Positions 1-7,407 of a stretch of DNA of 64,000 bases are shown here, in pieces; within the stretch, counting starts at the first letter, position 1; every line of letters starts with the position of its first letter. The translations under genes and the position numbers were made by a program. The DNA is from RUG626 sp051866775 (GTDB taxonomy: Bacteria > Bacillota > Clostridia > Oscillospirales > Oscillospiraceae). The notes under the pieces were generated by a model, which saw nothing but the letters and a program-made list of their open reading frames with translations, searched no databases and had not been told where the DNA came from. The DNA is taken from positions 1 through 64,000 of the forward strand of contig JBJDXR010000038.1 of the NCBI GenBank assembly GCA_051866775.1, read 5' to 3'.

Positions 1-43
1 TAACATTTGTTTCATACAGCTTACTGCGTATAAGTTGATCCAT
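1..43 (-). CDS. 5' end of an unidentified gene (partial)
   Basis: An ATG at 43-41 (minus strand) is preceded by an AGGAGG ribosome site at 50-55 and opens a frame running off the window edge. Only 14 residues (MDQLIRSKLYETNV) are visible, too few to name a family. It lies 128 bp downstream of the deacylase on the same strand and so is probably the next gene of that operon. The gap (44-171) is AT-rich and has its own ribosome site but no clear terminator. Confidence 0.5.
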   Translation of the reverse strand, partial: MDQLIRSKLYETNV

Positions 44-171
44 TTTAATCCTCCTGTTTAATTTTCAAGCTGAGAACCTGAAATAAGAAAAAATATTAAT
101 GCCTTTTTTTTTATGATAGCGCTCGATTTTTGTCGTCACGCAATCAAAAATTTTTTTGTTGTGCGCCCTTA

Positions 172-1155
172 TTATTCTTCCAGCATGGCAAGCTCGCCGT
201 ACATGGTGCCGGTGGCAACAGGGGTTCCCGTCCTCATAATGGAGGTAACATACATATTATCCTCCGGGCACTTTATATCCTCGACCACGTCCCCAAAGAG
301 GTTTATGACCTTCCCTATCTGGTCGCCCTCATTGAGTATTGCTCCGGGGTAAGTTGCGGAGATGAAAAGCCCACCCTTGTGGGTCTTGGGTCCAGTGGGC
401 GTCTTTCCGTTAACAAGCGTGAGCTGCTTGGGGTTATTGTACGGCTCACCTTCAATAAAGCCGAAGCCTCTGAGTCCGCCTAGGATGGACTTCTTATAGT
501 TTCCTATGCAGTCTTCGGTACAGTCTGCACTGCCGCTCTCAACAATCATTGAAGCTATGCCCGCCTTTGCCATACTGGCAAGCTGCGAGGGAAGTCCGGG
601 ACGAAATTCTGCAAAATGCGTTACCCAACCGGCGTCAGCGCCGCTGAATTCGACCAGCTTCTTTGTCTTTTCGGCAGTCTCCGTGCCGTCCTGAACTATG
701 TAGCCGCAGTAGTAAGGCATTTCAAGGTCGTGTCCGCCATTGTGGAAATCAAGCAGGTAATTTGCATGCTGAGTCACAATATTATAGTATTCATAAGCCA
801 GCTGCTGGGTATATGAGCCGTCAGGGTTGCCCGGGAAAACATGGTTAAGGTTGGTGTAATCCACCGGAGAGTGATGGTGCCCCGCGCAGTGCGCCATTAT
901 GTTTACAACCGGGACTCCTACTACCGTTCCCTTGAGCTTTTCGGGGTCAATGGAATTAAGGCACTCAATTATGGCCATAGCGCCGCTTATCTCCGTGCCG
1001 TGGATTCCTCCCTCTACCCAGTAGACCTCTCCGTCCTCAACGCCATTTACTATAATAACCGGAATTTTAACCGGCTCTCCGTCAGAAGCGTAGCCTATTT
1101 CAAGGTAGCCCTTTGTAAGCTTTCCCTTTTTCGCTTCAATATTGCCGATCTTCAA
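172..1155 (-). CDS. Zinc-dependent deacylase, succinylglutamate desuccinylase/aspartoacylase family
   Basis: Predicted cytoplasmic zinc hydrolase (327 aa) removing an acyl group from an N-acyl amino acid or similar amide. The zinc motif GGIHGTE gives His52 and Glu55, and DFHNGG gives the third ligand His137. A C-terminal IVESG segment supplies the likely catalytic Glu. The family's usual DLNRxFPG substrate motif reads NLNHVFPG here: the Arg that normally contacts the substrate carboxylate is His, so the substrate may differ from acetylaspartate or succinylglutamate. The gene heads a leftward unit whose promoter (TTGACA at 1238-1243, TTTAAT at 1214-1219) is followed by a LacI-type palindrome. 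Regulation by the lacI product at 4060 is inferred from the shared operator. Confidence 0.85.
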   Translation of the reverse strand: MKIGNIEAKKGKLTKGYLEIGYASDGEPVKIPVIIVNGVEDGEVYWVEGGIHGTEISGAMAIIECLNSIDPEKLKGTVVGVPVVNIMAHCAGHHHSPVDYTNLNHVFPGNPDGSYTQQLAYEYYNIVTQHANYLLDFHNGGHDLEMPYYCGYIVQDGTETAEKTKKLVEFSGADAGWVTHFAEFRPGLPSQLASMAKAGIASMIVESGSADCTEDCIGNYKKSILGGLRGFGFIEGEPYNNPKQLTLVNGKTPTGPKTHKGGLFISATYPGAILNEGDQIGKVINLFGDVVEDIKCPEDNMYVTSIMRTGTPVATGTMYGELAMLEE

Positions 1156-1191
1156 ATTGCTCCGCCTCCAATCATCATTATGATTATTTTT

Positions 1192-1205
1192 CGTAAACGT
1201 TAACG
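1192..1205 (-). promoter_or_regulatory. Operator and promoter of the deacylase gene
   Basis: The near-palindrome CGTAAACGTTAACG is of the LacI-family type. Reading leftward, a -35 box TTGACA (1238-1243) and -10 box TTTAAT (1214-1219) are 18 bp apart and the palindrome begins 8 bp after the -10, a position suited to repression. Almost the same sequence occurs at 2186-2199 and 3984-3997. Confidence 0.7.
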
Positions 1206-1323
1206 ACAGCCTAATTAAACCACAATGTTGTTAATCATGTCAATCATTTTTTTATTAAAAAATGACTTTTTATTTATTTTAATAAAAAGATTTTGAAAAC
1301 TATTTATGCAAAATTTTTTGTGA

Positions 1324-1340
1324 TATAATTTCACGTGAAA
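1324..1340 (+). promoter_or_regulatory. Putative -10 element with a perfect palindrome, EFR1 gene
   Basis: TATAAT at 1324-1329, preceded by a TGA context, overlaps the start of the perfect 12-bp palindrome TTTCACGTGAAA (1329-1340), 28 bp before the EFR1 start codon. No good -35 box lies at the usual spacing. The palindrome sits where a repressor would block initiation, and it differs from the LacI operators nearby. Confidence 0.45.
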
Positions 1341-1367
1341 TATTAAAGCTTAGGAGGAAACGATTCC

Positions 1368-2114
1368 ATGATTTACTATTTTTCCGCGACAGGAAATTCG
1401 CAGTGGGCAGCCTCAGAATTGGCCCAGCTTACCTCGGATAATATTGCGTCTATAACAGACATAATGCGTGATCCACCCCGCGATATTCCGGTACAGGACG
1501 TGCTGGGCATCGTTTTTCCCATACACGCTTACGGTCCGCCGCGAATCGTGAGGGATTTTGTAAAACTCTTGCGCCCGGAGCCTTCGACCTATATTTACGC
1601 CGTCGCCACCTGCGGCAGCAGTACGGGCTATGCCTTCTCAATGTTGGAAGAAAATTTCCGTTTTGACGCCGCATATTCAATATGCATGCCCAATAATTAC
1701 ATAATTACTTACGACGTAAACAGCGAGGCCCTTGTAAAAAGGAAGCTCCGTGACGCTCCTAAGTCCTTAAAGCGCATAGCTAAAGGCGTAAATTCACGTG
1801 CGCACGAGGAGCTTTTAAGCCGCGGAGGCTTATCACGCGCCCAGTCCTACTCCTATTATGACTCATATCAGCGCGAGATCACCGACGAGCCGTTTTATTC
1901 AGAATCCAAGTGCGACAGCTGCGGCGTGTGCGCTCAGGTCTGTCCCCTCGGAAACATCAAATTGAAAGACGGAAAGCCCTCCTGGAACGGCAGCTGTATG
2001 CTGTGTATGGCCTGCATAAACAGCTGCCCTGTGCGCGCCATACAGTACGGCGGCTTTACGCAGAAAAAGGGCCGCTATCTGTTCTCAATGGTCTCCCACC
2101 TTCTTGATAAATGA
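1368..2114 (+). CDS. EFR1-family flavodoxin/ferredoxin fusion protein
   Basis: Predicted electron carrier (248 aa) joining an N-terminal flavodoxin-like domain (FMN-loop-like SATGNSQ near residues 6-12) to a C-terminal dicluster ferredoxin. Two [4Fe-4S] motifs are visible: CDSCGVCAQVCP near 182 and CMLCMACINSCP near 209. The start follows a TAGGAGG site. The family is common in anaerobic Firmicutes, and individual redox partners are generally unknown. Here it sits between a deacylase and a sugar-acid catabolic cluster but has its own promoter with an unrelated palindrome, so a role in that pathway is only possible. Confidence 0.85.
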   Translation: MIYYFSATGNSQWAASELAQLTSDNIASITDIMRDPPRDIPVQDVLGIVFPIHAYGPPRIVRDFVKLLRPEPSTYIYAVATCGSSTGYAFSMLEENFRFDAAYSICMPNNYIITYDVNSEALVKRKLRDAPKSLKRIAKGVNSRAHEELLSRGGLSRAQSYSYYDSYQREITDEPFYSESKCDSCGVCAQVCPLGNIKLKDGKPSWNGSCMLCMACINSCPVRAIQYGGFTQKKGRYLFSMVSHLLDK

Positions 2115-2142
2115 ATTTCATTGCAATCCTTTCTTAGTTTTG

Positions 2143-2199
2143 TTGACAAATCAGGAAGGCTTGTGTTATTCTTCAAATATAATTTCGTGAACGTTAACA
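2143..2199 (+). promoter_or_regulatory. Promoter and LacI-type operator of the phage-like gene
   Basis: TTGACA (2143-2148) and TATTCT (2167-2172) are 18 bp apart. The palindrome CGTGAACGTTAACA (2186-2199) begins 14 bp after the -10 box ends, exactly the offset seen at the lacI promoter. A repressor bound here would block transcription just past the start site. Confidence 0.7.
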
Positions 2200-2308
2200 A
2201 TTACGTTTGACGTCAAATTTCAGACAAAATGCTTGTAAAACCCGCCGTACCATAAAAACGGCATACATACATTTACTATATCAGCACATATCTAAAGGAG
2301 GTCATTTA

Positions 2309-3835
2309 ATGAAAGACATCACTTGCACTGCGTCTTTTCCCCGCTTCGGCGTCTCAGGTGTCGGCGGCAGAAGTGCTGCGCTTACGCGGCTCTGGGACTC
2401 CGTCGGAATGAGCGCTCTCCCCGGCACGGACACGATTCCTGCAAAATCCGACTTTGATGCTTATGCGCCCTTTAACAGAAAAAAATGTGTCGGCACATGG
2501 AGCATGGCAGAGGATGGCAGCAGGGCCACATTTAAGGCCGCAGCCTACTACGGAGATCCTGGCTATACCGAGGATGGCTCTCTGGGCAATTACGTCGCGA
2601 TCGATGTGGAGCCGCTCTATTGGTATCACGACGATGCCTCCGGAATTCTCGGGGTGTCCGCGGGCCAGGTATCAGAGGAATGGATGCCGCATCCAATATG
2701 CCTTGACCTTGAGGGGAACATCCGGGAGCATACATACATCCCCGCATACGAACTGGCGCTGGATAAGGACGGCCTTCCCGTCTCCCTCCCGGGCTTCCAG
2801 CCCCGTTTCGGCACCTACTATGGGCTTAGAGAGGATGCCAGGAATTATCTGGGAGGTATACTATCTGATTACGCGAGCCTTGAGACCACCGCACTGTGGC
2901 ACTACAATTATCTCTTAATGACCATAGAATTTGCCACCCAGAATATGCAGGACATCATGTACGGCGCGTCAAGCATGCGCTTTAAAGATGACCTGTGCCT
3001 TTCCGTACCCGAAAAGAACAAGGTGGTCGTCTCCGCGGAGGCCGGTGACACCTTTGTCCTTGGTCAGACTATTTTCGTCTGCGGACATTTCAAGGACCAC
3101 CCAGCCGACACCGGCGCCTACAACATCCTCACCAACATTGAGCGATGCGATGCAAACGGCACGGTTGATCCTGAAGGGGATTACCGTCTTCTCACATACG
3201 ACGGTGCTGACAGAAGCGCGGATATAACTGCCGGCGTCACACAGATCGCCTCCCGCCCGTGGATCACCGGTGTATGTACCGGGGCAAGTCCCTATGTTCA
3301 CGGAGTTCTCGGCCACACAGGAAGCCCCGTGTCCAACTCAAACGGCATCTATCCTATGATGTACCGCTGGATGGAGAACTTCTATTCCAACATCAACAAA
3401 CAGTGCGTGGATATTATGAACGCCAAGCGTGGAACAGATGACAGCAACTATTATCTTGAGTGGTACTATCTGCCCGATCCAACAAAATATATGCCCGCAG
3501 GAGATGAATACCCTGACGTAAGCGACCTTGAAAACCACTGGGTGAAGCTCTGTATGCGGACGGAGCACGAAAACTATGTAAACGGCTTCATTAAAAAATT
3601 TGAGACAGACCCCAGATTCCCTCATGTGTCGATACCCACCGAGACCGCGGGCGCCGACGGCGAGACCTATTACTGCGACTGGGCAGATGTGGTGCTTACG
3701 CACGCTGTGCGTTCCATACGCCGCGGCGGAAGCATGTACAGCTTTGACCATTACGGCCCGTGCTTTATGTCCTGCAACGGCGCAACAGACCACGGCGGCT
3801 GGTACTACGGCGGGAGACTTTTTATGATACAGTGA
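2309..3835 (+). CDS. Phage tail/lectin-like receptor-binding protein homologue, function unknown
   Basis: A 508-residue protein without signal peptide or membrane segment. I take ATG 2309 because AAAGGAGG lies directly upstream; the frame stays open about 100 bp further up. The layout resembles phage tail and tail-fibre proteins of gut phages with a C-type-lectin/formylglycine-enzyme-like end: an N-terminal block with FNRKKCVGTW and AYYGDPGYTEDGS (about residues 55-97), a middle GIYPMMYRWMENFYSNI block, and a C-terminal segment rich in Gly, Tyr and Trp ending GGWYYGGRLFMIQ. This is family resemblance from memory, not a search. No other phage gene is nearby, and the promoter carries the same operator as lacI and the deacylase, so it behaves as part of the catabolic regulon. 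It could be a domesticated carbohydrate-binding protein. Confidence 0.5.
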   Translation: MKDITCTASFPRFGVSGVGGRSAALTRLWDSVGMSALPGTDTIPAKSDFDAYAPFNRKKCVGTWSMAEDGSRATFKAAAYYGDPGYTEDGSLGNYVAIDVEPLYWYHDDASGILGVSAGQVSEEWMPHPICLDLEGNIREHTYIPAYELALDKDGLPVSLPGFQPRFGTYYGLREDARNYLGGILSDYASLETTALWHYNYLLMTIEFATQNMQDIMYGASSMRFKDDLCLSVPEKNKVVVSAEAGDTFVLGQTIFVCGHFKDHPADTGAYNILTNIERCDANGTVDPEGDYRLLTYDGADRSADITAGVTQIASRPWITGVCTGASPYVHGVLGHTGSPVSNSNGIYPMMYRWMENFYSNINKQCVDIMNAKRGTDDSNYYLEWYYLPDPTKYMPAGDEYPDVSDLENHWVKLCMRTEHENYVNGFIKKFETDPRFPHVSIPTETAGADGETYYCDWADVVLTHAVRSIRRGGSMYSFDHYGPCFMSCNGATDHGGWYYGGRLFMIQ

Positions 3836-3941
3836 CCTTGCCTTTAAATCCCGCAGCATTTTTAACAGTAATTGTTCTTTGTAAGTCAAACACATATTTT
3901 TCTGCTAAATGATAATTTTTTCACGAAAAATATGATAACAT

Positions 3942-3997
3942 TTGACAATTTTTATCATTCATGTTATTCTGTAAGCAGTTTTATGTGAACGTTTACG
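3942..3997 (+). promoter_or_regulatory. Promoter and auto-operator of lacI
   Basis: TTGACA (3942-3947) and TATTCT (3965-3970) are 17 bp apart. The palindrome TGTGAACGTTTACG (3984-3997) starts 14 bp after the -10 end, as in the promoter at 2143. This implies autoregulation of the lacI-SDR-dehydratase operon. Confidence 0.7.
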
Positions 3998-4059
3998 CAG
4001 TTTTCATCCCTTTAAGTTATATCTTGTGAGATAACCTTAAGCGAACGGAGGAATCGACA

Positions 4060-5106
4060 TTGGCCACAATGAAGGATATTGCCTCGCTTTCAGGCACTTC
4101 TCTCGGCACGGTCGACCGGGCTTTGAACGGAAAGCCCGGTATCAGTAATGAGACCCGCAGCCGCGTTTTGTCTGTTGCGAAATCACTTAATTACAAGCCC
4201 AACCGGCTTGGTCAGGCACTTGTGCACCGCAACAGGGACCTGAGTCTGGGCGTCATAATTGAGCCTGTCTCCAACCCTTTTTTCAACGATATCAAACGGG
4301 GTGTGGAGCAAATGAGCGATACCCTCAGTGAAGAAGGCATCTCCACGCACATATACTGCATGAACACTCACAGGGAGGGTGAAATGCTGGAGCTGCTTGA
4401 GCAATTCCGCGAAAAGGGTGTTGCCGGTATTGCCCTGAACGCCATAAATTCATCACTTGTTCAGGAAAAGATACACCAAATGCGCAGCGAAGGTATTAAA
4501 ATTGTCACCTGCAACACAGATGTTGACGGCGGAGACCGGGACTGCTTTGTGGGCTTCTGCCACGAGAAAAGCGGAAGGGTCGCGGCCGAGCTGCTCTCAA
4601 AGTTCAACCATGGACACGGCAGCTTCCTCGCGGTCATTGGCTACAAGTACATATTGGCGCATATGCAGCGTCTCACCGGATTCCGCGCAAAGATATCGGA
4701 GGAGTTCCCGGATATCGACATAGCCGACGTGATCGAGGTCGAGGAGAACAACGAGCTGGCAATGAAAAAGACCCTCTCGGCACTTGACGAGCACCCGGAG
4801 ATAAACGGCATTTTTGTCACCAGCTATGGTATACGAGGCGTGGTGGAGGCGGTAAAGCTGCGCGGGCGGGCAAAGGATATCAGTATCATATGCTATGATA
4901 AATCCCCTGCTGTCCGGGAATATATGCGCGATGGCATTATAGACGCACTGATTTATCAGAAGCCTGTCGAGCAGGGCCGTACCGCGCTGAGGATACTCAG
5001 TGAGATAGTAAACGGCACCCACGCTGCCGACAAGACAGAGTACATCACAAATGTCGACATCCGGCTTTATGAGAATCTGGATGCCGATGGAGATATGACT
5101 TTATAA
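4060..5106 (+). CDS. LacI-family transcriptional regulator
   Basis: A 348-residue repressor with an N-terminal LacI helix-turn-helix (MKDIASLSGTSLGTVDRALNGK, residues 4-25, with the hinge following near YKPNRLGQAL) and a periplasmic-binding-protein-like effector domain (about 65-340) of the sugar-binding kind. Translation probably starts at TTG 4060, eight bases after GGAGGA; ATG 4069 is the alternative. The effector is likely an intermediate of the downstream pathway. Near-identical palindromes in its own promoter, before the phage-like gene and before the deacylase suggest it controls all three units. It is followed by SDR and dehydratase genes in the same direction without a terminator. 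Confidence 0.9.
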   Translation: MATMKDIASLSGTSLGTVDRALNGKPGISNETRSRVLSVAKSLNYKPNRLGQALVHRNRDLSLGVIIEPVSNPFFNDIKRGVEQMSDTLSEEGISTHIYCMNTHREGEMLELLEQFREKGVAGIALNAINSSLVQEKIHQMRSEGIKIVTCNTDVDGGDRDCFVGFCHEKSGRVAAELLSKFNHGHGSFLAVIGYKYILAHMQRLTGFRAKISEEFPDIDIADVIEVEENNELAMKKTLSALDEHPEINGIFVTSYGIRGVVEAVKLRGRAKDISIICYDKSPAVREYMRDGIIDALIYQKPVEQGRTALRILSEIVNGTHAADKTEYITNVDIRLYENLDADGDMTL

Positions 5107-5143
5107 ATGCAAGGCTTTGTTCCTTGTAAATTGGAGGAAAATA

Positions 5144-6061
5144 ATGAGAGTTGCTGACAAAGTTGCTATTGTAACCGGTGCAAGCCGCGGCATAGGAGCC
5201 TCATGCGCCGTTATGCTCGCTGAGGAGGGCGCTGACATCGTCCTTGCTGCGCGCAGCACAGGCGAGCTTGAACAGGTCCGTGAGCGTATTGAAGGCCTCG
5301 GACGCAGGGCTATCTGCGTTAAGACCGACGTGCGCGACAGGGACAGCGTAAAAAATATGGCCGACACCGCCATGAACGAATTCGGCAAGATCGATGTCCT
5401 TGTAAACAACGCCGGATATCCCATGTTCGGATATGCCATAGACGACAAGGATCCCGGCGCAGAGGAGCGCTACGAGGCAATAATGGAGACAAACGTCCGC
5501 GGCTACTGGTATGCCGCCCGGTTTGTAGTGCCGTACATGAAAGCTGCCGGCAGCGGCAGTATAATCAACATCTCCTCCGTCCGCGGCCATCTGGGGCTCG
5601 CCAACGAGACTGCCTACTGCCTTGCAAAGGGCGCTGTCAAGATGTTCACAAAATCCCTCGCCGTGGAGCTTGCTCCCCACAATATCCGTGTGAACTGCAT
5701 CTCCCCGGGAGCCATTCAGGTGGACATCGGACACTGGGTTCTCTCCCGCTACGGCAAGGAGGTACATAAAGAGTATGTAGAGCGCTTTAAGGACGTGCAT
5801 CTGTACGGTATGGTCAATAACCAGCCCCTCCATATGCTCGGCGAGCCGAAGGATATCGGATATATGGCCATATACCTTGCCTCCGATGAGTCACGTTTTG
5901 TGACCGGCAGCGACATGGTCGTTGATGGCGGACTTACCTCTGTTCTCCCTGAGCCGGGAGCGCTGGATATGCCGATGCTCCATGACCTCTATGAGAAGCA
6001 GAAGCCCATGAACGACTGGCTTGCCTCTGTGGAAGCCGAACAAGCGGGAGGTAAAGAATAA
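5144..6061 (+). CDS. Short-chain dehydrogenase/reductase
   Basis: NAD(P)-dependent oxidoreductase of the classical SDR type, 305 aa from ATG 5144 (GGAGG upstream). The cofactor motif TGASRGIG lies near residues 11-18, then VNNAG, and the active-site set has Ser in ISSVRG with YCLAK. A tail of about 45 residues beyond the usual 250-residue SDR core is unusual. Its stop overlaps the next start (TAATG), so it is translationally coupled to the enolase-superfamily dehydratase. A sugar acid or polyol substrate is inferred from that pairing. Confidence 0.88.
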   Translation: MRVADKVAIVTGASRGIGASCAVMLAEEGADIVLAARSTGELEQVRERIEGLGRRAICVKTDVRDRDSVKNMADTAMNEFGKIDVLVNNAGYPMFGYAIDDKDPGAEERYEAIMETNVRGYWYAARFVVPYMKAAGSGSIINISSVRGHLGLANETAYCLAKGAVKMFTKSLAVELAPHNIRVNCISPGAIQVDIGHWVLSRYGKEVHKEYVERFKDVHLYGMVNNQPLHMLGEPKDIGYMAIYLASDESRFVTGSDMVVDGGLTSVLPEPGALDMPMLHDLYEKQKPMNDWLASVEAEQAGGKE

Positions 6062-7293
6062 TGAAAATTAAAAGCGTAGATACAATTCTCACCTGCCCTG
6101 CCAGAAATTTCGTCATAGTACGTATTGAGACAGATGACGGCATCGTCGGCTACGGCGACGCCACCTTAAACGGCCGTGAGCTTGCCGTCAAGGCGGCGAT
6201 AGATTCCCATATATCCCGCTGCCTTATCGGCCACGACGCCGAGCGCATCACGGACATCTGGGAGATGCTCTACCGCGGCACCTATTGGCGCGGCGGCCCG
6301 GTGCTTATGACCGCCCTTTCCGGAATAGACATGGCCCTGTGGGATATTAAGGGCAAAAAGTATAACGCTCCGCTCTACCAGCTCTTCGGCGGTAAGTGCC
6401 GTGACCGTCTGCGGGCATACTTCCATGTCCACGGCCACACCAAGGAGGCCCTTGCTGAGCGTATCCGCGAGCATATGCAGGACGGCTGCACCTGCTTCAG
6501 ATACAGCTTCGACACCGAAAGTCCTGCTGATTCCAGTGTCTTCTTCACACAGCCCCATCAGGATTTCGGCGCCGGCAAAAAGCGCCTTGAGATTGGCGCT
6601 GCAGAGGCTACGAATTTTCAGCCGTGGGACACCGCCTCCTACAGCCGTGATCTTATAAATGTCACCGATTACCTGCGCAGCGTTTTCGGCAATACCGTTG
6701 ATCTTCTCCATGACAGCCACGAGCGTTTCACCCCGACCGAAGCGGCAGCTGCCGCGAAGGCGCTGGAGCCTTATGAGCTGTACTTCCTCGAGGATCCTAT
6801 AGAGCCTAACTATGTGAAGGGCCTTGAGGCCATACGCAATGCCAGCACAACACCCATAGCAATGGGTGAGCTTTATACAAGCCTCAAGGACTGCATGGTA
6901 CCTATAGAGAGCGGCCTTATTGACTATCTGCGCATCGACATCAGCCACTTTGGCGGAATTACCCCGTCCCTGAGGGCTGCTGTCATGGCCGACCAGCACG
7001 CGGTAAAGCTTGCCTTCCACGGACCGAGCGATATCTCCCCGCTGGCACACGCTGCCTTTGCACATATAGACTACGCCATCCCGAACTTTGGTATCCAAGA
7101 GTGGATGGACTCAAACGAAACTGTAAACTCCGTGTTCCATTCCGGCACCTATTATAAGGACGGACACGTCTACGTAAGTGATGAGCCGGGTCTCGGCGTC
7201 ACGGTAGACGAGGAAGCCGCCGCCAGATACCCCTATACTCCCGGATTTATCCCCATGCTCCGCGATCAGGAAGGCGCTATACATAACTGGTAA
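6061..7293 (+). CDS. Enolase-superfamily sugar-acid dehydratase, mannonate dehydratase (ManD)-like
   Basis: A 410-residue cytoplasmic Mg-dependent dehydratase expected to convert an aldonic acid to a 2-keto-3-deoxy acid. ManD-like signatures: GDATLNGRELAV near 32-43, a TYWRGGP loop near 74-80, metal ligands Asp218 (with His220 in HDSHERFTP), Glu244 (FLEDPI) and Glu270 (MGELY), and a terminal FHGPSDISP with His320. The subgroup is known to include members with low or no mannonate activity, so the exact substrate cannot be read from sequence. It is coupled to the SDR upstream; an amidohydrolase follows after a hairpin. Confidence 0.85.
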   Translation: MKIKSVDTILTCPARNFVIVRIETDDGIVGYGDATLNGRELAVKAAIDSHISRCLIGHDAERITDIWEMLYRGTYWRGGPVLMTALSGIDMALWDIKGKKYNAPLYQLFGGKCRDRLRAYFHVHGHTKEALAERIREHMQDGCTCFRYSFDTESPADSSVFFTQPHQDFGAGKKRLEIGAAEATNFQPWDTASYSRDLINVTDYLRSVFGNTVDLLHDSHERFTPTEAAAAAKALEPYELYFLEDPIEPNYVKGLEAIRNASTTPIAMGELYTSLKDCMVPIESGLIDYLRIDISHFGGITPSLRAAVMADQHAVKLAFHGPSDISPLAHAAFAHIDYAIPNFGIQEWMDSNETVNSVFHSGTYYKDGHVYVSDEPGLGVTVDEEAAARYPYTPGFIPMLRDQEGAIHNW

Positions 7294-7304
7294 TCATAAA
7301 CTTG

Positions 7305-7333
7305 GCCGGCTGAGGGGCTTTCCCCTCGCCGGC
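7305..7333 (+). promoter_or_regulatory. Intercistronic GC-rich hairpin, weak terminator
   Basis: GCCGGC...GAGGGG pairs with CCCCTC...GCCGGC around a short loop. Only three T follow, so it is more likely a partial terminator or mRNA-end stabiliser between the dehydratase and amidohydrolase genes than a full stop. Confidence 0.55.
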
Positions 7334-7407
7334 TTTAGCTATAATCAATACGACAAATTCTTTTCACTATTAGGATGTAATATAAAAAATATTTTGGGAG
7401 GTAAAAT

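Noticed and set aside
2309..3835. The phage-like gene as part of a prophage or a diversity-generating retroelement target
   Set aside because: No capsid, terminase, portal, lysis, integrase or reverse-transcriptase gene and no template repeat was seen in the window. The neighbours are metabolic.
4060..7293. A complete Entner-Doudoroff-type uronate pathway
   Set aside because: Only the dehydratase and an SDR are present. No uronate isomerase, KDG kinase or KDPG aldolase was found in the window, so the name would be overreach.
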